Under the pieces are notes generated by a model. That model was not told the origin of the DNA. It did not search any database and worked only from the letters and a program-made list of their open reading frames with translations. Shown here piece by piece: positions 22,455 through 34,511 of a stretch of DNA of 64,000 nucleotides (positions within the stretch are counted from its first letter, which is position 1; every line of letters begins with the position of its first letter). Made by a program: the position numbers and the translations under genes. The DNA comes from Lasiosphaeria ovina (taxonomy: Eukaryota; Ascomycota; Sordariomycetes; Sordariales; Lasiosphaeriaceae), in NCBI GenBank assembly GCA_033439765.1, contig JAULSN010000006.1:1736001-1800000 (forward strand), in the 5' to 3' direction.

Positions 22455-25400
22455 ATGTCGGACTTCGACGATATACGGATGACTCCCCTTGAGGGCTCCG
22501 TAGTAGAGTCTGTAGCCCATATAGGCCCTACGCTTCAGGGTCTATAGAGCCAGATCAACGCTATAACCGGCCAACTTGAGAGACTCTTCATCCTTTTATA
22601 GGGCTCTCAACAATAACCGCCTACGCAGGCACCCCCCACCGAGGCACCACTGCCTCTATAGGACCCTGTTCCTGTACCAGCAACCGCTCCACGCCCTATA
22701 GAGGACTTCAGCAGCCTTACGATACGGGAACTAGCTAAGCAGTCCCTCAACCTAGCTAAAAAGCAACGCCTCTCAGGCCCTGAGAATTACCAATAGTGGT
22801 TCCAGGCTATCTCTATTCAGCTCAGGGCTCTATAGATCCCTGAATTCCTCGAAAACCCTGAATCAGTCAGTACCCGGCTGTCTGATCCACAGAAGGCAGC
22901 CCTACTATTAACCCTACGGAATACCTTAAAGGAAGGACCCCTTTCTACTATAGCCTTCGAGACCGACCCTGCTACGGCTTATAGGCGTCTAAAGCTATAG
23001 TACGCACCTACTCAGTTAGTACTTCGAAACGACCTCTATAGTGAGTTTCACTTACTATAGTTCGACGGCAGCATTACTATAGTGGATTTCAACGCCAAAT
23101 TCAACACTATAGTTAGCCGTCTAGCAGGCCTAGGAGTTAAGATCGCTGAAATCGACCAAATCAACCACTATTTCTACGTCCTTGAAGGTCATTTTCCGCA
23201 GTGGGCTGAGCGCTATAAAGGACTACTACGGTAGGAATAGTGGCTCTTTAATATAGAGGGCAAGATTATACGTTTGAGCCTCCTGTATTTTCAGGAAGAT
23301 CTGCTTGTAGAAGCCCGGAATTCCGCGTCTTCTACTAGCTAGTAGTATCTTACCCTATAGGCCCGCTATAGGCAGGGCTCTTAGGGAAAGAAAAAGGACT
23401 CCAAGAACCGTAAGGAGCAAAAGAACGGTAAAAAGGAGGACTCCAAAGATTAGGGCAGTAAAAAGGCTACCCAAGAATCTAAAAAGGACCTCAGGAAATC
23501 AAACATAGAGTCTTTTAGTACTGAGGACCCTCCTAAAGACCTTTCTTCTAAGTCCTCGACTCCTGAACCAGTAAACGAACCGCCAGATTCGCCTACCAAC
23601 GAAGCCTTCGCTATAGGCTATAACCTTGAGTCTGGGACCCTATTTAGCACCTCCCTAGACGACTTAGAGCCTGAGGAAGCCCTTAAACTTACCCCTAAAT
23701 TCAACCACTATACCTACCACAATAGTGAGTGGCTCTTCGATATAGGCTCTATAGTATATATTTGTACCAACAAAAGCCTATTCACCGAGCTATAACGTTC
23801 AACGACCCTAGGACCTGTCAAAACCGGTGGTGGCCTCGTTCAACCATAGGGCATAGGCACTGTGAAGGTCGAATTCTTCATAGGGCTTATAGAGGGTAAA
23901 GCCGAGTATAGCTCGATCTCTCTTAAAGAGACCCTCTACATTCTAGGCTTCCCGCTCAATATCGTTAGTGGGCAGAAGCTCTATAAGTCAGGCGGCACCC
24001 TTATTAAGGAAAAGATTTATACTGCCTCGAGGAAGCTTATAGCGTTACTAGACTTCTAAAAGTCGGGATTCTTCCTCACTACCAAAGGCCAGAAGGCTCA
24101 AATTCGTTATAAGCCCCAACGACAGGCCTACGGAACTATTTGGTAGTGCTATAATAGTTCCACCACTTCGAATTCAGACTCTGAAGCCCCTGAATCCATA
24201 GAGGGGGTAGTGGTAACCCCTGAATCCACAGAGGGGGCTACAAAGCTCACTACTACCCTGAAGGCTCCCTCAGAAGCCCTGATTAAGTCTGCCTACCTCT
24301 GGCATGTCCGCTTAGGATATATAGGCCTAGACCTTCTGAAAAAGACTGCCTTGATCACTAAGGGTATGCCTAACTTTCAAAGGATCCAGCCTAAGGACCT
24401 CGCCTGCAAGAGCTATGACGCCGCTAAAATACTTCGAAGACCTTCTAAGAAGCCTGTTGCCGACCCACCACATGCCCTAGGCCGCCTAGAGGGGGATATC
24501 TTCATTATTCGGCCTATACTACTGAATAATAAGCCCTACGGCCTTCTTCTAGTGGATCGAAAGACACGCTTCCGGCTACTCAGGCTGCTAAAATCCAAGG
24601 ACGAAGCAGCCCCAGCTATTCAGTCAGTTATAGAGGGCCTCTATAATACCTACAGGCGTTACCCTGTAGAGGTTCACTACGACGGAGGTACTGAAATCAA
24701 AAGGGCACTCCCTTACTTCGCTGAAAAGGGCATTGGCTATAGTGAGTCCAGTCCCTACGCCCACTACTAAAACGGCCTACCTGAACGCTCTATACGGGTC
24801 CTTTTAGAGCGCCTCAGAGCCACTATAGTAGCTTCTGGGCTACCACCTACTCTCTGGGGCTACGTTATAGGCCCTGTACTGCAGCTCATCAACAAGACTG
24901 CCAATAGTACTAAGGAGCTTACGCCCTACTAACTCTTTCACGACGAACTCGTACCCTTTCAGGTACCTCACGTCCCCAGCCTCGAAGACTATAGGGCTAT
25001 AGGCACTGAATGTCTGGTGCTTATACCCCCTGAACGCCGAGTTATAGCGGACAAGCTCGCGCCTAAAGGAGAGAAAGGGAGGCTGCTGGCTGTACTAGGG
25101 CATCAAACCTACTTAGTATGGCTAGGGCGCCGAAGAGTGGTCCAAACTAGTTTCATCAAATTATACGAGGACCCCTATACCCAGACTCAAGGACCTTCAA
25201 AGCCTATAAGCTCCCTTCTACTCCCTGAAGTAGAAGAAGAGGCTGAAGACGAAGCCCCTGAGCAAGCCCCTGAGTAAGCCCCTGAGCAAGCCCCTGAGCG
25301 AGCCCCTGAGTAAGCCCCTGAGTCAGTCCCTGAGCCGGAATTCAAACGCCTAGAAGTACACCTTCCACAGGCTACAAAGGCCCAACGGGAGGAATTCCAG

Positions 25401-27110
25401 CGCCTGGACCCTATAGATACTAGTGAGTTAGTAACTTACTTAGTAACTAAGGGTGTTGAAGCTGCCTATTATAAAGCTAAGAGGGCAAAAGGCAGTAAGT
25501 CTGACGAACCTACTACCTTTAAATAGGCTCTTAAACACCCACAAAAGGCATAATGGCTTCCAGCCTTCTTCAAGGAGCTTGAACAACTACTAAAAACGAA
25601 GACCTTCTACTTCGTTAGCCGTAGTAAAGCCCTAAAAGCCCCTATAACCAGCCGCTGGGTCACAAGGGCAAAGAAGAATCCACAAGGCCAAATTACCAAG
25701 TTCAAGGCCAGGCTCGTTGTGAGAGGCTTCCAATAGATCCCTGGAACCGATTTTACAGAGACCTTTATAGCCACTTCAGTACCACTAACTTGGCGGGTAA
25801 TACTCGCTATAGCGGCCCTACAAGACCTGGAAATCGAGCAGGTCGACTTCGTAGGGGCCTTTCTGAATTCTGAGACTGACGTGGACCTCTATATAGAGCT
25901 CCCGGAAGGCCTATATAAATATAGTCTTAGTAGTCCACAGGCTGCTAAACTATTAAAGTAGTTAGGCTAGGACCCTACGTAGGACCAAGTCATACTACTG
26001 AAGAAGTCCCTATATGGCTTGAAGCAGGCACCCTACCTGTGGTAATAAAAGCTCTCTACCCTACTGAAGAATCTAAAGTACAGCCTTCTAGCCTCTGACG
26101 TAGCCACCTACTACAATAGGGAGCTTCAGATCTACGTAGTTAGCCACGTAGATGACTGCCTACTGATCGGACCCTCCAAAAAGGACCTCAACGCTCTGAA
26201 ACGACAACTGGCCCGAGCCTACGATATCGAAGATTTAGGGCCCGCCCAGTACTTCCTTGGCGTAGAAATCGTCCGCCAACGCTCTGAAAGACGGCTCTGG
26301 CTTCACCAACGTACCTACATTACAGAGGCAGTCGAGTACTTCAGGCTCAGCACTACTGGACCAAAAATCCCACTTTCCCCGGGTATTATAAGCCCTAACT
26401 CACCTGGCTAGCCTCTCAACGCCACTGAAAAGAAGCTCTACCAATGCCTAGTCGGTACTGCTATGTACGCTACAACCCAGACCCGGCCTAATATCGCTTT
26501 CAGTATAAGTTGGCTATCTAGGCAGCTATAAGAGCCAGCTATAGGGCATCTCAAGGCAGTCAAAAAGCTACTGAGCTACCTATACGGCTCTCGGGACCTC
26601 GCCATTTAGTACGGTCCCTGTAGTAGCCTAGCCCCTGAAGGTTACTCTGATAGTGACTGGGCAGGCTATAAGACTATAGCTCGCTCAACCTACGGCTACC
26701 TTTTTACCGTTGGAAAAGGTCCTATAAGCTAGAAATCTAAGCGGGCCAATATAGTGGCCTACTCGACCCTGGAGGCTGAGTACACAGTACTTATCGAAGC
26801 TAATAAGGAGGCTCAGTAGCTCAGAGGACTATTTACCGAAATACAGCAGCCTCTACAAGGTCCTATACCCCTGAAAAGCGACAACACAGGTGCTATAGAT
26901 ACTACTCATAACCCTAAGCACCATAACCGTACCAAGCATACGCTCATACGGTTCTAAGGGCTAAAAGAGAGTATTACGGAGGGTAGTATCACTATAGACT
27001 ATATACCTACAGAGGATATGCCAGCCGATAGACTAACCAAAGCCCTTCCTTACGCTAAGTTTGAGAGGTTCCTAGCACTACTAAACCTCTCTAAGCCCCC
27101 TATAATATAG
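22455..27110 (+). pseudogene. copia gag-pol polyprotein (nonsense-mutated)
   Basis: About 1550 codons in one frame. Order: gag-like part (22455-23450), a Lys/Glu/Ser-rich linker, protease with WLFDIGSIVYIC near 23735 (Asp-Thr-Gly-Ser changed to DIGS), integrase zinc-binding WHVRLGYIGL (second His changed to Tyr, 24300), catalytic integrase core with GDIF, VHYDGGTEIK (24675) and a Glu in the following helix, a proline-rich APEQ repeat linker (25254-25336), reverse transcriptase (RWVTRAKKNPQG, VDFVGAFLNSETDVDLYIEL, KSLYGLKQAPYLW, SHVDDCLLIG at about 26145) and RNase H (YSDSDWAGYKTIARST, KSKRANIVAYSTLEAEY, NRTKHTLIRF). The order IN before RT is the copia order. Stops inactivate it throughout. 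Confidence 0.9.
25254..25336 (+). repeat. 12-bp tandem repeat coding APEQ
   Basis: Seven units of GCCCCTGAGCAA-type sequence in the integrase-RT linker of the copia polyprotein. Two units have CAA changed to TAA, one reads CGA and one TCA. Confidence 0.8.
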
Positions 27111-27155
27111 AGGGGGTCTTCTAAGCTACAGTACCTAGTATAGCCATAGAGGGGG
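27107..27155 (+). promoter_or_regulatory. copia polypurine tract (two GAGGGGG copies)
   Basis: ATAGAGGGGG directly precedes the 3' LTR (27146-27155), the expected position for plus-strand priming. A second ATAGAGGGGG lies about 40 bp upstream (27107-27116). Confidence 0.65.
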
Positions 27156-27904
27156 TGTTAAAGTATGGCTAGTTACTAGGGTTATAGGTCCTGAAGTGCA
27201 GGGCACTATAGTAGCTGTGTTGGAGTTGTGAATATTGTGGCTGTTGTGTGGTGCTGAGGGCGCTATACCTAGATTATTTACTTTGCCCCATAGTACCCTC
27301 TCGAAACCCCTATACGTCTTGGCACACGTAATATAAGCCTACTAGAAGACTATAGAATATAAAGCTATCTACAAAGCCTGTAGGCCTCTAGAACCTTCTA
27401 GAGAGCCCACCTTAGGTCTATATAGACCTGTCCTTTCCCTTAGATAGATTTCCTTAAGCAAGCAAGCCTCTTGTTGTGAGTACAAAAGAAAGCAATAAGT
27501 AAGCACTGCACTCACCACTCTTTGTACTATACTTCTTCTATAATACAACTCCTCTCTGTCTTCTTCAGCACCCACAGTTAGTCCCGAAGACCCTGACTGT
27601 AGGGCAGAGTCCCCTACAGCCTACGAGGTAGACTGCTGAGCAGAGTCCTCACAGTCTGAGTGGCAGGCCTGTAGCAGAGTTCTACAGACCTGTAGTCAGT
27701 CAGCCTGCTTCCCTCAGTGCCTTGCAGAAGCACTGTTGTATCGGACCGTAGGGCACAGCTCCCTACAGTCTACCCTGCACTTAATCGACCTACCCTGCAC
27801 TTGGTTCCCGATATACGCTACACGCCTTGCTTCCGCTGCGCCTGCTGCCCTGCGCACCCTATATAGGTGCTGAGTTCAGGCCTATATAGGAACGTAGTTC
27901 AACA
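27156..27904 (+). repeat. 3' LTR of the copia element
   Basis: 749 bp, TGTTAAAG to TTCAACA, a better preserved terminus than in the 5' LTR. Followed by CTTAT. Confidence 0.9.
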
Positions 27905-30375
27905 CTTATATATAAATAGAATTTTAATTACTTTCCGGCTAGAATTAGAGATTAGGTAATACTTAAGGTATTTTAGTATATACCCTTAAGGGAGATCGAG
28001 GTAGATACCGATCTTTAAGCTAAAGGTAGTCTAGAGATTATAATAAAGCTATTCTCCTAGAAGGACTATTAGAAGAGAAAGACTAATTAAAGAGAATATG
28101 AAAATATCGATTATATTATATACTAGCGTTAAAAGGTCGTAGCCTAAATTACTAATTAGTATTAGTATCTTAAAAGGTCTCGCTAGAGGACTATATAGTA
28201 ATAATAAGAGCGAGATATACTTAACCTTTAAGAACGAAATATAATAGCTCGTAAATATCGAGTACGAACCTAAGGTACTTTAATAAAAAACCCGAAGAGA
28301 ACGAATATTACGCTAATAACTATAATAAGTAAGAGAGCGTTTAAGAAATAGCTCGTAAGCCTCTAGTAAGCCCGGCGACCGTATATAAAACCCACGTTCG
28401 AACGGACCGATACTAAGGATTAGAGGTATCTTATAATCGGGTTTACTTAAAGACCTTAATTACTACCTCGTTCGGACGAAGTAATCGTTAATAGAGTAGA
28501 GGCGGAATTAGGATTCTTACGAGGGCTATAGATTTAGGCCTAATACGAATAGGGATTTAGGAAGGAGAAGGGATTATTATCCCTAGTTATGAAAATCGAC
28601 GGAGGAAGTAATAGAAATATTATCTCTACCGATCTCGTAAAGTAACTCCGAATCCTTTAGAAGGAAAAGGAGGCCCCTTTAAAGCTAAAGACCTTCGACG
28701 GAGCTCCTATAGGATTTAATAATAGGTATTATATATAGGAGACTTAACTATTATTAATTATAATAAATAAAGAATCCTACGAAGTTATATTTAATATACT
28801 ATTATTAGTAAAGTAGTTCGATATACTATTAAGGGACTTATAGTTAGAAGCTTATAATCCCGATATTTAGTAAGAGAAAGGTAATAAATTTCTTACTAGC
28901 CGAAGAAAGAAAGACCGTAGATTAGGACGTTAACCTTAGAAAGAAAACCCTTAAGACGATAAGGAAGGGCCGCTTAATATAAAGAGTAGGAGTTAAGATC
29001 GTTATATAAACTAATATAAGGATTATAATAGGTCGATTAAGCTAAAATAAGGAGTAGATATCGGAGAAGAACGATTTATTATATTTATTAAGGCTATTAA
29101 GCTAGACGAGGACGACTTAGGTAAGATACCGGATAAGTTTAAGAGCGTACCCCGCGAATACCTAAAGTACGATATCTTTAGAGACCGAATAAGGGATTAG
29201 TTACTAAAGTATAGACTATTCGATTATAAGATTAACCTAAAGCTAGGAGTAAAGCTTAGGAAATATAATATTTATTACCTTACGCTATAATAGGATAAGA
29301 CGATAAAGGAGTATTTAAATAAAAACCTACTATATAGTTTTATTAAACGCTCTAAATTAGAGGTAGCTTATCCTATATTATTCGTACTACGAAAGTAGGG
29401 AAAGCTATATATAGTTATAGACTATTATACTCTAAATAAGGAGATTATTAAAAATTAATATCCCCTCTTATTAATTACTAAAATACGCGACTAGTTATTT
29501 AGGGTAAAGTAATTTATTAAACTTAACCTCCCTTTTAGATTCGGCTATATTAGAATTAGAGAAGGAGATAAGTAGAAGATAGCCTTTAGAACTTAATATA
29601 AGTACTTTAAGTACTTAGTAATACTAATAGGCTTAATTAATATTCTAATATTATTTTAAGAGATAATTAATTATACCTTATACGACTATATTAATAAATT
29701 CACTATAGTCTATATTAACGATATCCTAATTTATAATAAAATATTAAAGGAATATAAAAAATATATATATATAATACTATAAGCTCTTAATAAGTAAGAA
29801 TTCTTAATTAATTATATAAAGAGTAAGTTCTATATTTAAAAAACGACCTTCTTAGGTTTTAAGATCTTATTAAGAGAAGTACGGATTAACCTAAAGAAGA
29901 TCGAGGTAATTAGAGATTAACTAGTACCGTAGAACCTAATAGATATTAAGTCTTTTATTAGATTTATTAACTTCTATAGGATATTTATTAAAGGATTTAT
30001 AATAATTATACGACCCCTTTATAAGCTTATTTTTAAGAATATATTATAAATATAAGAGGAAGAATATTAAGTAGCCTTCGAAACCTTTAGGTAGAGGATA
30101 ATAAAAAACTTAATATTAAAGTTATTAGGTTTTAATAAGCCTTTTAAAGTCGAAACGGATACTTTAAATTACGCTATAGGAGTAATCCTTAAGTAGAAGT
30201 ACGACGGCTAAAACTACCTAATTACCTATATCTCTAAAGCGTTTAAAGGAATAGAAGAGAATTAGTAAATATATAATAAGGAGCTAAGGTCGATTATCTA
30301 TACTTTTAAGGACTAATAACCTTACTTTAATAGAACGGAGTAACTTATTAAGGTATATATAGATTATTATAACCT
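27905..30375 (+). mobile_element. Ty3/gypsy pol fragment (protease, RT, RNase H), heavily RIPed
   Basis: Plus-strand coding traces: a protease-like VMKIDGGSNRNIIS (28588), RT with KLYIVIDYYTLNKEIIKN (29400), FIKLNLPFRFGYIRIREGDK (29515), IVYINDILIYNK (29705; the YLDD box reads YIND) and FLGFKILLREVRINLKK (29850), then RNase H (KPFKVETDTLNYAIGVILK, IKVYIDYYNL). It breaks off inside RNase H at 30375, where a family Y LTR begins. The matching gag lies in opposite orientation at 32752-34511; the CTTAT/ATAAG junctions suggest that both halves were once joined. Confidence 0.75.
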
Positions 30376-30792
30376 TATTATAAACCGCTCGATTATATAG
30401 GTTAAGGTTGTATCGTATATAGGCACTAGGGGTCTAAGAAGTAGATATAAAGAATGAATAAAGGGCAAGCTCCTATTATACGGGTAATATAGTCAAACTG
30501 AGTTTATTACTTAAAGTATATAAGTATAGAGAATATATATTACTTACTTGAAGAACTAAGTAAGCTCTATCTAAGACCGTGGCTACGGTTATTATATATA
30601 TCTATTTAAGGGAACTAATAAATAGTACCCTATATCCCGTATCCCGGTTACGGCCCGCGGGCTAACTATATAGTTCCGTAGTCCCGTTACGGGATCTCGG
30701 GATAGGCCTTACTAAGGCCTCCGGCATTCTTACTAGCCGAGCCTCGTACGGGTATACCCCACCCTAGTGCATTTCTTTAGGGATTCGTAATA
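30376..30792 (-). repeat. LTR of family 'Y' (417 bp), probable 3' LTR
   Basis: Plus strand TATTATAAACCGCTCGA to GATTCGTAATA. Its left edge interrupts the gypsy RNase H frame (VYIDYYNL). The inner edge is followed by CCCCTCCTCC, a purine tract on the minus strand. Confidence 0.65.
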
Positions 30793-32002
30793 CGATACCC
30801 CTCCTCCGAGGTTGGCGCCCCGATAACTAACGCCCTTCGCTTAGTCCCGACGCCCTCCCTTCTATAGGTATTCTTCCCTCCTTTATTACGCTAATCGCGA
30901 TAGCTAATCGAGTTCAGAAAACTATTCGCGCTCAACGTAAATAGCTTTCTAAGTCTACCCTCTCCTCCTTTATTTACGCGTACGGCTTTTCGTCCCTAAT
31001 ACCTTACGCCAATTATTACCGCTTTAGTCGTGAGTATATTATTACTAAGCGCTCGAAGCGCTACCGTAAGTATATCGACCGTAAGGTATAGTATAGCGGG
31101 AACGACTTTGCTTCTACTCGTATACTTCCTTTTCCTTCCCTTCGCTTTCCTATACTTATCGTTCTATACCTAGTAACCCGTAATATCGAAGAGGAATAAG
31201 CGCTCGGCGAGGAGGAGGATTAGCTTATTGATCGCCTCCTTCTTATCCGTCGCCGGAGGCGGGATCTTAGAACTAAGGGTAAGGAACTCTTTAGGCGTAG
31301 TATAGTTGAGTTCGAAAAGAATAACCCGGCGCCCGCCTCTTTAGCCCTAGCTCCTTCCGCCTCGGCTCCTACGGCTTTTTCCTCCCTCGACCCTACCCTA
31401 CTAGGCTTCTCGTCGCCCACGCCTTCCTTCCTTAACTAGACCGGCGATATACCCTAATTAACTAAGTCCCCGTAGGCACCTACCGCGAGTTCCCCGACTG
31501 GGCCTTAATATAGCGCGTTACGTGGAGTGGCTCTTAATAATTGAGCAGGGTCGCTAGTCTAGTAGTATGACGTATTGCCGCGTATCTCGCTAGCCGGAAA
31601 TGGCCTTGGCCATTCCGGTTGGTGGGAGCTAGTACGAGGTCGTAGGTTCGAATCCTACGCGATCCATTATTTTTGCATTTTTCTAGATCGTCCCCGGCGC
31701 CTTAGAGCTACCTACGTAGGCTCCCTAGGCCGGTCTGGATTTCGTTAGTAGAATTCTTAGATTTTCTCTAGGTAGCTTAGAAATGAAACTAGTTCCTACG
31801 AGTTCTCCTTATTCCTATAATCGAGCTATTTGATTAGGTATTAGAGCTCTCCTTTTACGATTCGAGAGTCCAAAACCTACTTAATATCGTACTCTTCCTC
31901 GAAGTCCTCGACTTCGATATCCTAAGCCAGCCGCGCGTTCTTCAGCGCTAGCTCTAAAAGTAAAATATAAAAGATATTTATCCTTAGCTTTATCGTACTA
32001 GG
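30793..32002. mobile_element. Family 'Y' 3' internal region, copy 2
   Basis: Same plan as 20417-21490. A plus-strand ORF (about 30890-31560) reads SSFIYAYGFSSLIPYANYYR, IITKRSKRYRKYIDRKV, FPSLRFPILIVLYLVTRNI, LLIRRRRRRDLRTKGKELF and FSSPTPSFLNWTGDIPQLT (TAG at Gln/Trp positions). Its first two thirds differ strongly from copy 1; the last third and the tRNA-like module are nearly the same. A GAGGTTGGCGCC stretch at 30808-30819 could also be read as a plus-strand primer site, so the orientation is not fully settled. Product unrecognised. Confidence 0.55.
31548..31666 (+). other. tRNA-like module, copy 2
   Basis: GGGTCGC (31548-31554) pairs over seven positions with GCGATCC (31659-31665), one G-T pair, followed by A. 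The D-arm is GTC-TAGTAGTAT-GAC and the T-arm GTAGG-TTCGAAT-CCTAC. The anticodon arm is replaced by about 60 nt with a hairpin (CCGGAAATGGCC TT GGCCATTCCGG, one bulge) different from the hairpin in copy 1. A candidate basal stem GTATT/AGTAC closes it. No valid anticodon loop. Confidence 0.55.
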
Positions 32003-32751
32003 TGTTGAACTACGTTCCTGTATAGGCCTGAACTCAGCACCTATACAGGGTGCGCAGGGCAGCAGGCGCAGCGGAAGCAAGGCGTGTAGCGTATATCGGG
32101 AACCAAGTGCAGGGTAGGTCGATCAAGTGCAGGGTAGACTGTAGGGAGCTGTGCCCTACGGTCCGATACAACAGTGCTTCTGCAAGGCACTGAGGGAAGC
32201 AGGCTGACTGACTACAGGTCTGTAGAACTCTGCTACAGGCCTGCCACTCAGACTGTGAGGACTCTGCTCAGCAGTCTACCTCGTAGGCTGTAGGGGACTC
32301 TGCCCTACAGTCAGGGTCTTCGGGACTAACTGTGGGTGCTGAAGAAGACAGAGAGGAGTTGTATTATAGAAGAAGTATAGTACAAAGAGTGGTGAGTGCA
32401 GTGCTTACTTATTGCTTTCTTTTGTACTCACAACAAGAGGCTTGCTTGCTTAAGGAAATCTATCTAAGGGAAAGGACAGGTCTATATAGACCTAAGGTGG
32501 GCTCTCTAGAAGGTTCTAGAGGCCCACAGGCTTCGTAGACAGCTCTATATTCTATAGTCTTCTAGTGGGCTTGTCTTACGTGTGCCAAGACGTATAGGGG
32601 TTTCGAGAGGGTGCTGTGGGGCAAAGTAAACAATCTAGGTATAGCGCCCTCAGCACCACACAACAGCCACAACACTCACAACTCCAACACAGCTACTGCA
32701 GTGCCCTGCACTTCAGGACCTACAACCCTAGTAACTAGCCATACTTTAATA
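32003..32751 (-). repeat. Ty1/copia LTR (749 bp), inverted
   Basis: TGTTGAAC to CTTTAATA on the plus strand, the reverse complement of the LTRs at 21491 and 27156. Flanks are CTAGG (left) and ATAAG (right). ATAAG is the reverse complement of CTTAT at 27905, the right flank of the copia element. Confidence 0.88.
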
Positions 32752-34511
32752 ATAAGATATATCTAATAGGTATTATAAATATAGCTTATCTAATCTACTT
32801 CCTAATATTTAGGGTACTTAGGGTTAAGCTAGAGCGCGTCTCTTACTTTAATATCTATTTCCTCTATTATATCCTTAATAACCTTCCTTATCTTAGCATC
32901 TTCGGCGGGGTATAAGGGTCGCTTAATCTCCTTACGATCCCCTTTATCGATCTAGCTTTCCTAAGGGGCTAATCGCTAGTCTCTATATTCTTCTAGGACT
33001 ATATACTCCTTATTTAGCTATCCTAATAACTTAATCTTCTACTAAGTTAAGTAGGCTAAGGTAAGGATATTATCCTAATACTCCTTAGGTAATTAGTTTC
33101 CCTTATTAATCCTCTTAATTAGTTCTTCCTATTCCGTATAGTATCTCTCTAATCCTTTATAAAGGTCCTGGATTTCCCTAATCGTAGCTTCGTAGCCCTA
33201 TATCCTATTTACTTCTTCTTTATCTATAAACGGAGAAGGAATTAATAGGACCTCTAATCCCTAGGCCTCTACTAGCCCGCGGGTAAGTCCCTAAATACCG
33301 TAGTCGGGGAGACTTCTTATCTTATCCTATCCTTACTCTATTTATAAGGGTAGTCGACTACTAGTAACTTTAAGGGCTTCCGTAGTATCGTCTTCTCCCT
33401 CGTCCTATAAAACTATTCCTACGACTTAGGTATCGCCGAAGTATAGCTTCTTATCTTCTAAGGGCCTCCTCTAGTTACCCTATTTTCGTAATTAGTAATA
33501 TTCTTTAGCCTAATAGCCTTTCTTATTATAATTATTATAAGTATTATTCTTCTTATTACGAGGTAGGCGTAACTATTATATTAGGTTCTAAAGAAGTACT
33601 CTAACGCTTTCGTCTATTAGTCCTAAATATATACCTAAAGTTATTAAAGGTATAGCCCTCTTCTTCTTATTATTAGGCTTATTACCCTAACGGCCGTAGT
33701 AGCCTCCTATTAGTCGTCCGTCCTTCTTCTCTTGGTATTTCCTACTTTTATATTAGAACTATCGGTTATTAATATTAATTACTATATTAATATACTCCTA
33801 TAGCGTCTCCGGGCGAGGCGTCTTATAAAGTTCGTCCTTAATATAGTCCTTTAGGTTATTATAGAATATAAGTAGCTATCCCTAGACTAACTACTTAAGG
33901 CGTAATATATAGGTCTAGAACTTAACTATATATTTAGCTACTAAGCGAGTTTATCTTAGCCTCTTAATCTACTCTTCGGCCTTCCTCTAGATATAGCGTT
34001 CTATAAAGAATTCCCCTATTAGCTTAAGGACTCCCTCTACTCCCTTATTAATAGTAGCCTAGATAACGGGGTTCTTATCTCTTACTATTTATACTAGCGC
34101 CTTCTAGTATAGTTCGAACTAAACGGCTACTTTTCCGACGAGTTATATTCCGATATACGTTATTCCGTCCTTCTAGAGTAGGATTTTATTAATATTATAT
34201 ATTAGGAAAGAGAGTACTATATCCTTCTAATTCTCGAACTTATCCTTATCTCCGTCGAAGAGCTTAGGGTACGGGATCTTTAGCTTCTTCTTAGGTAGAG
34301 CCGGTATAGGCGGAGGTAGCGCCGCCCTAGCTACTTCTAGTCCTATAATTCTTTCTACGGCTACCCTTATATTATAGTCGTATCTCCCTACCTACTCTCT
34401 TAGCTAGACTATCTCGTTCTAGAGCTACTTATTCGTAGCTATATTATTACTTATTAAAAGGAGTTCTAATTATTATATAAGCTAATAATCTCTCTATTAT
34501 TAGTTAGTTCT
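32752..34511 (-). mobile_element. Gypsy/'Y' gag fragment, main part
   Basis: Minus strand reads gag: REQVGRYDYNIRVAVERIIG, KLKIPYPKLFDGDKDKFENW (about 34260-34210), FFIERYI, YKSRKYQEKK and a knuckle-like NTYNNYNKKGYQAKEYY (33550), in which every Cys of a CX2CX4HX4C knuckle appears as Tyr, as RIP produces (TGC to TAC). It is followed by a Glu-rich stretch and broken at 32752 by the copia LTR. It continues across the inserted element 34512-41421 to 41422-41653. Confidence 0.7.

Larger units (their letters stand above)
21491..27904 (+). mobile_element. Complete Ty1/copia retrotransposon, RIP-inactivated
   Basis: Two 749-bp LTRs (21491-22239, 27156-27904) flank one internal region with primer site, gag-pol and polypurine tract. 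All coding lies in a single frame from ATG 22455 to about 27110 with no frameshift, but with about three dozen in-frame stops, all TAG or TAA as far as I read and no TGA, as expected when CAG, CAA and TGG are hit at CpA/TpG. Flanks differ (GATAT left, CTTAT right), so no target duplication; the right flank instead pairs with the LTR at 32003. The lack of frameshifts suggests it is young or was inactivated quickly by RIP. Confidence 0.92.

Noticed and set aside
22455..27110. TAG as a reassigned sense codon, since the frame is otherwise open
   Set aside because: Nearby host genes use TAG as their stop (49213) and the TAG/TAA pattern is explained by CpA mutation; sister LTR copies show the same C/T changes in non-coding DNA.
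32332..32538. ORFs of about 68 aa starting MGAEEDREELYYRR, found in several places
   Set aside because: They lie in the reverse strand of the copia LTRs and repeat only because the LTR is repeated.
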